Shown here piece by piece: positions 51,301 to 63,300 of a stretch of DNA of 64,000 nucleotides. Numbering within the stretch: position 1 is the first letter of the stretch; every line of letters starts with the position of its first letter. Location of the stretch: NCBI GenBank assembly GCA_019802505.1, contig JAFMOC010000159.1, positions 961,001 through 1,025,000 on the forward strand, read 5' to 3'. The position numbers and the translations under genes were made by a program. The DNA is from Corydoras sp. C115. Lineage: Eukaryota; Chordata; Actinopteri; Siluriformes; Callichthyidae. The notes beneath the pieces are model-generated. The model did no database searches. It saw only the letters and a program-made list of their open reading frames with translations, and was not told the DNA's origin.

Positions 51301-54300
51301 GGTGCATGTGAAAGAACCACAGTTAGTCAATACAACCCATGTCCCAACCGTGTGAAGCTTGAGCCCAAACATTTTCCACAGGACAGTAACTAGCAAACTC
51401 AGCCAGGAGCCAAGGTCAGTTAGGCTTTTCACCAGAGAAAGTGAGGCCTTCTAAGGTTTATAAGATCAACTTGATTAAAGCATCATAGTACATTATAATA
51501 AATGGTTAAATAGTTAAATGACAAATCATATAAATGAAATGAATTTAATTAATTAAGCATAACATAAACATAAGATTTCAAGCATATGACTAACCAACAT
51601 CAAAAAATCTATTTCAATCTCTAATATATCAGACAAATGAGTCTCCATTATACATTACAAGCTTACAAAAAGTTACAACTATGAACATAATGTCACAGCA
51701 AAGTCCAAAAAACACATTTCTGGGCCATTAATAACAGTAATAATAGATCAATGTAAAATGATCTCTTGGGCTGGATATGGCACGCGGGAATTGAGTTTGA
51801 CACCGCGATAGAGTCTCGTACATGTGACATGGGGTGGGATTCATTGTCCAAAAGAGTTGCTGGCTTGTTTAACATCCTCCAATCTCCCACCACCTGCACC
51901 AGGTCAAGTTAAGTCAAATTATTTATTTATAGAGCGCTTTTTACAACAGTACATTGTCACAAAGCAGCTTTACAGAATGAAAAGCCCTTAAACCCCCAAA
52001 GAGCAAGCCGAAGCGACAGTGGCAAGAAAAAACTCCCTGTTATGTTGTTATTTAAGGAAGAAACCTTGTGAGGACCAAGACTCAGTGAGGGACTCATCCT
52101 CCTTGAGCAGCCAGACAGCAACAACAATGTAGGACAGCTATGTACAGATATTAAACAAATGGAGAAACTAACAACTGGAAAACTATATGTGAGTCCATTA
52201 GGGGGCGTCCTGCAGGACCACCTTGTCAGCAGAGCCATGGATGAAGATCTCCAGGAAGCCGGGGGACACCTCAAAAGAAACAGACAAGGAAGACAGTTAG
52301 AGCTGATAATAAAGCACGGCATTTAATTAATAAGTAATTTATTGACACAGGTCTAAATTTGACAATTGACAATTTATTGACCAGGTCAAAAGGTTCCCTC
52401 AGTACGATCTGTACCCTTAACTATATAAAGTATGATACTAGACGTGTCTCATCCTGCTGTGTTGGTAATGTCCCAGACTGAGGCTCATTAGAAGGGAGTG
52501 GCTGAAACTTATCAGAAGCTGTATTTATGTCCTGTGCTGTGAGTATATGGTAGTGTCAACAGACTAGACAATTATGAGATTACTTCTTTATGGAATTGGT
52601 TTGCTGTTCCCTAGAAGTAAAGTTTAATGCTGGGGACTATTTTAACTTACAGTACATCGATAGTATGTTTAAAGAACAAGCAACTAGTTTAGTAACAGCC
52701 CAGATTTAGCAATAGTACTTAAGTTGAACTTTTATTTTGATTGGTCTTCGTTATATTTGCAATAATATTTAGCCTGCAGAAAGTTCACATTTAATCAAAT
52801 ATCACTTATCACATTTATTAGCAGCACTAGTAACCTGATCAGGTGGCACGATGGCTTAGTGGTTAGCACGTTCGCCTCTCAGCACTAAGGATTCCCGGTT
52901 CAAATCCCCATCTGGGTGGTTTCCATGTTGTCCGTGTGGGTTTAACTCCGGGTTCTCCAGTTTCCTCCCACAGTCCAAAAACATGAATCAAGTCAATTGA
53001 GTTCTCCAAATTGCCCCAAATAGAGTGTGTCTGTGTGAGTGAGTGTGTGCCCAGCGATAGATTGGCACCCTGTCCTGGGTGTATGCCCAGCACCCGAGAC
53101 GTTCTCCCCTGGATGGGCATGGGGAACCCCACCGCGAACCTAGTAGAGGATAAAGTGGAAGATAATGGATGGATAGTAATCTGATCACCACAAAAAGAAG
53201 AAATAGTTCTTAAAGTAGAATTTAAGCATAGGTTCTAGCACTGAAGTATGCAGGAACAACACAGCAATGTTTTTGACACCCCTTGCACTTCTTTTAGATG
53301 CAGGATCATTCTCTTAGAACAATTACATATTTTTTAAAATGACAATGTTTTGGTGTTTACATGTGTATTTGGGGTTTTTTTTTGCGTTAAAATAACACAG
53401 AATCCAGGGCGGCACGGTGGCTTAGTGGTTAGCATGTTCGCCTCTCAGCGTTAGGGATTCCCGGTTCAAATCCCAATCTGGGTGGTGTTTCCATGTTCTC
53501 CCCGTGTCCGCGTGGGTTTCCTCTGGGTTCTCCGGTTTCCTCCCACAGTCCAAAAACATGGATCAAGTCAATTGAGTTCTCCAAATTGCCCCATATAGAG
53601 TGTGTGTGTGTGTGTGAGTGTGTGCCCAGTGATGGATTGGCACCCTGTCCTGGGTATATATGCCCAGCGCCCGAGATGTTCTCCCCTGGATGGGCATGGG
53701 GAACCCGACCGCGACCCTAATAGAGGATAAAGTGGAGATAATGGATGGATGTATAACACAGAATCCATGACAAAAAGTCAGATCGGAATATGAAACAGCA
53801 GTTAAGGGGAGAAAGCTTCTTCTCCAGGAGTAGATGCAAACAGAAGTTCAAGTTTGTGTTTGATTATCCATCCATCCATTATCTCCCGTTTTATCCTCTA
53901 GTAGGGTCGCGGTGGGGTTCCCCATGCCCATCCAGGGGAGAACATCTCGGGCGCTGGGCAGATACAGCCAGGACAGGGCGTCAATCTATCGCTGGGCACA
54001 CACTCACTCACACAGACACGCACGCATGCACACTCTATATGGGGCAATTTGGAGAACTCAATTGACTTGTTCCATGTTTTTGGACTGTGGGAGGAAACCG
54101 GAGAACCCGGAGGAAACCCACGCGGACACGGGGAGAACATGGAAACTCCACCCAGATGGGGATTTGAATTGGGAATCCCTAGCGCTGAGAGGCGAACGTG
54201 CTAACCACTAAGCCACCGTGCCGCCCGTGTTTGATTATAATATAATAAAAAGCAATATTTTGATCAGTAACTCATTTTAGTTACCTTTTAGCTGATTTAA

Positions 54301-57300
54301 TGTCTTAACTTGTACAAAACATAATCAGGATGTACCTTGGAGTTCTTCTGGTTCTGATAACGGTTTAATGTTTAATTCAGGTGGATATTGTGTAAGTAAT
54401 GCAGCATTAGGGGGATCTGAACGTAGGCGCTTAAAGCTTCAAGTAGTTTATTTATATAGCACCTTTTACAACAGTACATTGTCACAAAGCTTCACAGTGT
54501 TAAAAGCCTGAACCTCCAAAGAGAAAGCCGAAGTGACAGTGGCAAGAAAAAACCTGCCTGTTAGGTTGTTTTTTTAGTAAGAAACCTTGGGAGGACCAAG
54601 GCTCAGTGGGGGACTCATGCGACCGGGAAGCATCAACAGTGTAGGACAGCAATGTACAGATTGTGTGGTGATCAGCTGTCCGTATTTTGCAATTGGAGAA
54701 CCATATAAGTCCATTAAGGGCATCCTGCAGGATTGCCAGTCCAATAAAAATCCAGCAAAACGTTACATTATCTTCCGCTTTATCCTCTACTAGGGTCGCG
54801 AGGGGTTCCCCATGCCCACCCAGGGGAGAATGTTTGAGGGGCTGGGCAGATACACCCAGGACAGGGTGCCAACCCATCGCTGGGCACACACACACTCACA
54901 CACACACAAACACACTCTACTATATAGGGGCAATTTGGAGAATTCAATTGACCTTGATCAATGTTTTTGGACTGTGGGAGGAAACCGGAAACCCACACGG
55001 AAACGGGGAGAACATGTAATCTCCACACAGATTGGGATTCTTAATGGGAATCCCTAGGGCTGAGAGGCGAACATGCTAACCACTAAGCCACCATGTCGCC
55101 TGTAAAATAAATGATTGTTTAAATATATTTAGCATTGTGACTGTTTGTGTGTTTTTGTTGATAGGGACATGGCTGTTGTATCTACCATGCACATGGAGCA
55201 TTGGGCTGGCGTCTGAGCCGGGCTGCTTGCCGGACTTCTATTTACTTGGACTGTTTGGCATTGGAGCAATGCTGATGCGAGGAGCTGGCTGCACAATCAA
55301 TGATATGTGGGACAAAGAGATTGATAAGAAGGTATCGGCTTTTATAAAAGCAATGTCATGATGAATTGGATAGCCTTTAAATTTCCTATTTTAGGGATGA
55401 ACAAAAGTGTGGACAGCCCTGGAAAAAGTGTATAGTTTATTCATTCATTCATTATCTCCGCTTTATCCTCTATTAGGGTCGCGGTGGGGTTCCCCATGCC
55501 CATCCAGGGGAGAACGTTTCGGGCGCTGGGCAGATAGACCCAGGACAGGGCGCCAATCCATCGCTGGGCACATACTCACTCACACAGACACACTCTATAT
55601 GGGGCAATTTTGAGAATTCAAACTTGATCCATGTTTTTGGACTGTGGGAGGAAACCGGAGAACCCGGAGGAAACCCACGCAGACACGGGGAGAACATGGA
55701 AACTCCACCCAGATGGGGATTCGAACCGGGAATCCCTAGTGCTGAGAGGAGAACGTGCTAAACACTAAGCCACCGTGCCGCCCGGAAAACTGTATAGTTT
55801 AGTGACTCATAAATTATTGAAAACCTCAAAATGCCTACACACAGATAAAACTTTATTTTTAATATTTTAAACAGGGCTAATGTATTATTTTTGTTGTGTA
55901 TAATTTTATGGAGTGGCGGCACGGTGGCTTAGTGGTTAGCACATTCTCCTCTCAGCACTAGGGATTCCCGGTTCGAATCCCCATCTGGGTGGAGTTTCCA
56001 TGTTCTCCCCGTGTCCGCGTGGGTCTCCTCCGGGTTCTCCGGTTTCCTCCCACAGTCCAAAAACATGGATCAAGTCAATTGAATTCTCCAAATTGCCCCA
56101 TATAGAGTGTGTCTGTGTGAGTGAGTGTGTTCCCAGCGATGGATTGGCGCCCTGTCCTGGGTCTATCTGCCCAGCGCCCGAGATGTTCTCCTCTGGATGG
56201 GCATGGGGAACCCCACCGCGACCCTAATAGAGGATAAAGTGGGAGATAATGAATGAATGAATAATTTTATGGAGGGGCAGCACGGTGGCTTAGTGGTTAG
56301 CACATTCGCCTCTCAGCGCTAGGGATTCCCGATTCGAATCCCCATCTGGGTGGAGTTTCCATGTTCTCCCCGTGTCTGCGTGGGTTTCCTCCGGGTTCTC
56401 CGGTTTCCTCCCACAGTCCAAAAACATGGATCAAGTAAATAGAATTCTCCAAATTGCCCCAAATAGAGTGTGTCTGTGTGAGTGAGTGTGTGCCCAGCGA
56501 TGGATTGGCGCCCTGTCCTGGGTCTATCTGCCCAGCGCCCGAAACGTTCTCCCCTGGATGGGCATGGGGAACCCCACCGCGACCCTAATAGAGGATAAAG
56601 CGGGAGATAATGAATGAATGAATAATTTTATGGAAGTAAAATTTTAATAGGACAAACTGTTGTATTATAGAGGTCAAATGGACCATATCATAAAATGAAA
56701 CTTTTCTGGATTTTCTATGAGATTATGGGATTTTAAGAGGAACATTGTGTTTCCCTTAGCAAGTACATTATTGTTCGCACGTCCGCCTCTCAGCGCTGGA
56801 AATCTAATCCCCATGGGGAGTTTCCATGTTCTCCCCGTGTCCACATGGATTTCCTCCGGGTTCTCTGGTTTCCTTCCACAGTCCAAATACATGGATTCAA
56901 GGTAAATTGAACGCTCCAAATTGTCCTATATTACCCCATCAACCCATATAGAGTGTGTTTATGTATGTGTCGGTGTGAGTGAGTGTGCCAAGCAATAGAT
57001 TGGTGCCCTGCCTGGGTGTATCTGCCCAGCGCTAGAAATATTCTCCCCCGGATGGGCAAAGGGAACCCCCCCTCAAACGTATTAGAGGATTAAGCGAAAG
57101 AAAATAAATGAATGAATATTACTAAACCTTTGCTTTAAAATAATCTCTGGAAACCAAAAAAAACTGAGGAGGCATTATGTTGTGCTGGGATCGAGACCTG
57201 TTTGTTTCAGAAAAGAGTGATTATTTAAAAGAAATAAATGGATCTTTCAGCAGGACAGACGTCTTAAGCATTCCTTTAAAAGAGCTTAAGAGCAAGGAGC

Positions 57301-60300
57301 TAAATATAGTTTGCAGAATGCAGTTTATGAAAAGCGTCATGAAAAAATTTATTGCATATCACGCATTGTTTTATAAATGAAAATAATACAGGATATCTTA
57401 GTAGGGGTGCGTTTAGAAAAAACTGAGAAAGTGAAAATCTGAAATAAACTACTCATTTAGAGGGTGTGGTAGCTCAGTGGTGGGGCTTCAAATCCCAGGT
57501 TCACTAAAGTTACCAATGTGGGTCCTTGAGCAAGACCCTTAACCCTCATTGCTCAAGGGGGCTGTATCAACCCTGTGCTTTGACCCCAAACTTGGTGGGA
57601 TATTTGTAATTCGCTTTGAATAAAAGTGTCTGCTAAATAACCAAATTTAAATAAAATTTAAGTTAATCAATTTTTTTTACTTAATATAAATTAAATGTTT
57701 AGTACATTGTAAATGTACTATCCATCCATCCATTATCTTCCGCTTTATCCTCTATTAGGGTCGTGGTCGGGGTTCCCCATGCCCATCCAGGGGAGAACGT
57801 CTCGGGCGCTGGGCAGATGCACCCAGGACAGGGCGCCAATCTATCGCTGGGCACACACTCACTCACACAGACACACTCTATATGGGGCAATTTGGAGAAT
57901 TTAATTGACTTGATCCATGTTTTTGGACTGTGGGAAAACCCGGAGAACCCGGAGGAAACCCACGTGGACACGGGGAGAACATGGAAACTCCACCCAGATT
58001 GGGATTCGAACTGGGAATCTGAGAGGAGAACATGCTAACCACTAAGCCACCGTGCCGCCCTGTAAATGTACTAAAAATCTGAAATAAACTACTAATGATT
58101 TAAATCTGTAAGTCTCTTAGACATTAAGTCCTTATCCTATGAGTATATACTTTTTACAAAACTTTAACAAGCAGTATTTTTCATGCTGATTTATAGCACT
58201 AGGTGTGGGATACATTCCAGTGTCCTAAACTTAAAAAAAAAAAACATTGTTCACATGCCTGGACATAATTTTGCAAACACTTTATATTTATGTGGGAAAA
58301 TCCATTCATTATCTCCCGCTTTATCCTCTATTAGGGTCGCGGTGGGGTTCCCCATGCCCCTCCAGGGGAGAACATTCCGGGCGCTGGGCAGATAGACCCA
58401 GGACAGGGCGCCAATCCATCGCTGGGCATACACTCACTCACACAGACACACTCTACAGTGGGTTGCAAAAGTATTCATACCCCTTGAACTTTTCCATATT
58501 TTGTCACATTACAACCACAAACATAAATATATTTCACTGGAATTTAATGTGAAAGACCAACACAAAGTGGTATACAATTGTGAAGTGGAAAGAAAATTAT
58601 ATATGAATCAACATTTTTTTTACAAATAAAAAACTGAAAAGTGCGACGTGCAAAAGTATTCAGCCCCCTTTTCCCTGAGTGCAACCAATTGCATTCAGAA
58701 GTTGCCTGATGAGTGCTAATGACTCAAAAGGGTCCACCTGTGTGTAATCTAATCTCAGTACAAATACAGCTGCTCCGTGACGGCCTCAGATGTTGGTTAA
58801 GAGAATATTGGGGAGCAAACAGCATCATGAAGTCCAAAGAACACACCAGACAGGTTAGGAATATGGTTTTGGAGAAGTTTAAAGCAGGCTTAGGTTATAA
58901 AAAGATTTCCAAAGCTTTGAACATCTCACGGAGCACTGTTCAATCCATCATCCGGAAATGGAAAGAGTATGGCACCACAGTAAACCTGCCAAGACAAGGC
59001 CGTCCACCTAAACTTACAGGCCGAACAAGGAGATCACTGATCAGAGAGGCAGCCAAGAGGCCCATGGTGACTCTGGATGAAATGCAGAGAGCCACAGCTC
59101 AGGTGGGGGGAAACTGTCCACAGGACAACAATTAGTCGTGCACTACACAAATGTGGTCTTTATGGAAGAGTGGCAAGGAGAAAGCCATTGTTAAAAGAAA
59201 AACCATAAGAAGTCCCGTTTGCAGTTTGCCAGAAGCCATGTTGAGGACACAGCAAACATGTGGAAGAAGGTGCTTTGGTCAGACGAGACCAAAATTGAAC
59301 TTTTTGGCCACAATGCAAAACGCTATGTGTGGCGGAGAAATAACACTGCACATCACTCTGAAAACACCATCCCCACTGTCAAATATGGTGGTGGCAGCAT
59401 CATGCTCTGGGGGTGCTTCTCTTCAGCAGGGACCGGGAAGTTGGTCAAAGTTGATGGGAAGATGGATGGAGCCAAATACAGGGCAATCTTGGAAGAAAAC
59501 CTGTTGGAGTCAGCAAAAGATTTGAGACTGGGGCGGAGGTTCACCTTCCAGCAGGACAACGACCCTAAACATAAAGCCAGAGCTACAATGGAGTGGTTTA
59601 AAAAAAAGAATATTCATGTGTTAGAATGGCCCAGTCAAAGTCCAGACCTAAACCCAATTGAGAATTTGTGGCAAAATCTCAAAACTGCTGTTCACAAACG
59701 CTCTCCATCCAATCTGACTGAGCTTGAGCTGTTTTGCAAGGAGAAATGGGCAAGAATTTCAGTCACTAGATGTGCAAAGCTGGTGGAGACATACCCTAAA
59801 AGACTTGCAGCTGTAATTGCAGCAAAAGGTGGCTCCACAAAGTATTGACTCAGGGGGGCTGAATACTTTTGCACGTCGCACTTTTCAGTTTTTTATTTGT
59901 AAAAAAAATGTTGATTCATGTATAATTTTCCTTCCACTTCACAATTGTATACCACTTTGTGTTGGTCTTTCACATTAAATTCCAGTGAAATATATTTATG
60001 TTTGTGGTTGTAATGTGACAAAATATGGAAAAGTTCAAGGGGTATGAATAGTTTTGCAACCCACTGTATATGGGGCAATTTAGAGAATTCAATTGACTTG
60101 ATCCATGTTTTTGGACTGTGGGAGGAAACCGGAGAACCCGGAAGAAACCCAAGCAGACACGGGGAGAACATGGAAACTCCACCCAGATGGGGATTCGAAC
60201 CGGGAATCCCCAGCGCTGAGAGGCGAACGTGCTAACCACTAAGCCACCGTGCCGCCCCGTGGGAAAATCCAATTATATTTTAAGAGCAATAAGAAAACAT

Positions 60301-63300
60301 TTTATTTTGCTGACTCACAGGTCACTCGGACAGCCCTGCGTCCCATCGCAGCAGGACAGATTTCTCGGCTCCAAGCGCTGGTCTTTCTTGGGGGGCAGCT
60401 GAGCTTAGCATTGGGGGTTCTCCTATGCCTCAACAATTATAGGTAATATCTTAAAAAAAGGTTTTGCATTACATTTTTTTGGAAAAACTGAATGATTATT
60501 TTAGATATGGCTATAACACAGTGTTAGTTTGGTTATAACTAAAACTATCCTACACCGTAACACAACTAATCTGTTTACCAGAAATGCCTAACTATTGGGT
60601 ATTAAAGCAATAAGTTTTCTGAAGGCGTGCATTGTCATAAATAAATCACGGTTGCAAAACACTATTAAATAAAATAAAGCGGCTTGATCAATAACATTGT
60701 TTATTAAAAGCATAAACATTAATAAACTGGTGTACCGGGATGTAATCTAGTCTGATTTTCACAGTAAACACTGAGCCAGACTAACAGGCTTCCGGTTTCT
60801 CTAACAATTAATTACTGCCATCTAGTGGCCAAAAATTTTATAAAAAACATTGGGAAAATAATGTATTGTATATCACGCATTGATATGATTGTGAAGCAGT
60901 CAGAGGTGTGTTGATATTCTCAATAATGTAATGGCTGGATAAACAGTTCAGCCAATCAGATTTAAGGACCGGAACTACCACTTTCATAATAAAACAATAG
61001 GGTACAAGTGGGCATGCGTTGTTGTGAATATATCAAAGGAAAGTGGTGTAATTGCACGATTCGTAGCGGAGTACAATTCCATCTCTTTTTTACCGTGATT
61101 TATTTACAATAATTAACAACCTCAAGTGCCTTATTGCTTTTATACAATGGTTACAAACACACTATAACAAAAAAAAACAAGTTTTGATTCATAAATGCAT
61201 TTAATGAAAGCATAATTGTTAAAAAAAAAAAAAAAAAAACTCATCCTCTGCGACGTTATCTAGTCTAGGGGTGAGCTGCAATATTCGCTGATTCGACGAT
61301 TCGATTCGGAGAACCGTAGTCGACTATGAACCTCATAGTCGAATGTACCATTTTGACCACATGGGGGTGCACATGGCTGCTGCTAAGCATTAGTTTTTAC
61401 ATGAAATGTCTTTGTTTTCGTTATATATATAGCCTTTTTTCAAATAAAATCATCCTAATTTCTGTTAAAAATTCTTTTTTTTTTTTTTTTAAAAGTCCAG
61501 AACGGGGATCCCATTTACGGTGCTCTAGAAAAACAAGTAAAATATAATTTAAAAAAAAAAAACTTTTTTAAAAACCACGCTTATAGCGCCATCTTGTGGT
61601 GAAATTTTAACTGATTCGACTATCAGTCGACTATAGGGAAAATCTGACGAATCAGATTCGACTATGAAAATCCTTAATTGAAGACACCCCTAATCTAGTC
61701 CGTTTTTTACTACGCATCCAGAGTAACTGGTTTCTGGTTTCTCTATCAATCAAATACCGTCATCTTGTGGCCAAATTACAGAAGTCAGTTTATAAAAAAC
61801 ATTTGGAAAACAATGTATTGTATATCACGCATTGATACGAATGTAAAGTGGTCAGAGGTGTGTGTTATTATTAATAATGTCACGGCTGATTTAAGGATCA
61901 GAACTACCCGTTTTATGGTACAGTACTGTCTAACCCTGAACATTATATAAATGTAGTCCTATTAAAATTTGTACTGATATTTACATCTAAAGTTTTTTTT
62001 TATATTGTCTGCGCTATATGTTGTCTCTGTGACTCATCTGTATTATTTAAAAATCTTAACTTTGGCAGTGTAACATCTTTATTTACTTTTTTCCCCCAGC
62101 ATTGTACTTGGTGCCAGCTCATTGTCTTTGGTCATCACCTATCCTCTCATGAAAAGAATAACATACTGGCCTCAGCTTGTTCTAGGTGTGCACTACAAAA
62201 ATCGATACATCACTTAAAAGATATTTTATACCAGTTTCTTTACATTTGTGTTCAACATGTGGGGTAAACAATGGTAAAATGTATTATTTGTCAGGTCTTG
62301 CCTTTAACTGGGGAGCTTTGCTAGGATGGTCTGCTGTCATGGGCTCCTGCGATTGGTCAGTGTGCCTGCCTCTGTATGTCTCTGGAATAATGTGGACTCT
62401 GATATATGATACCATATATGCACATCAGGTAATTTAGATGTACTCAATGCAGTGCTGATATTTCTGATTAGTTATATGGATTGTGTACAGTAATACTACG
62501 CATGAACTCATTTTTGTTGGTCATTCTGTATCGAGCAGGACAGAGATGATGACATGAAGCTGGGTGTCAAATCAACAGCTCTAAAATTTCAGGAACAAAC
62601 AAACACGTGGCTGAGTGCTTTCAGCGTTGTCATGCTGACTGGACTGGTTCTGGCAGGTGCCAATGCTGACCAGACAATCCCATACTATGCAGCTGTGTCA
62701 GGAGTCGCCGTTCACCTAGCGCACCAGGTTAGTTCAGTAATATGAAAATGAACAGTTTTGGTCCATTTATCCATCCATCCATTATCTTCCGCTTTATCCT
62801 CTATTAGGGTCGCGGGGGGGGTTCCCCATGCTCATCCAGGGGAGAATGTTTCAAGCGCCGGGCAGATACACCCACGACGCCAATCTAACGCTGGGCACAC
62901 ACTCACTCACACAGACCCCCACTTAAACACACTCTATATGGGGCAATTTGTAGAATTCAATTGACCTTGATCCATGTTTTTGAGCTGTGGGAGGAAACCG
63001 GAGAACCCGGAGGAAACCCACGCGGACACGGGGAGAACATGGAAACTCCACCCAGATTGGGCGCCAAGGGGCGAACAGGCTAACCACTAAGCCACCGTGC
63101 CGCCCTGGTCTATTCATATTTTTAAATAATATTACAAGACTGGGCGGCACAGTGGTTTAGTGGTTAGCACGTTCGCCTCTCAGCGCTAGGGTTCGAATCC
63201 CCATCTGGGTGGAGTTTCCATGTTCTCCCCGTGTCCGCGTGGGTTTCCTCCGGGTTCTCCGGTTTCCTCCCACAGTCCAAAAACATGGATGAAGTTAATT

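Larger units (their letters stand above)
58292..60270 (-). repeat. SINE-A split by a Tc1 element
   Basis: The halves are 58305-58455 and 60067-60257, flanked by GTGGGAAAATCCA. Removing the Tc1 and one TA restores CACTCTATATGGGGC exactly. Confidence 0.93.

Noticed and set aside
52201..52320. Possible coding stretch in COQ2 intron 1
   Set aside because: It is next to a family E repeat, has no consistent frame on either strand and does not match COQ2.
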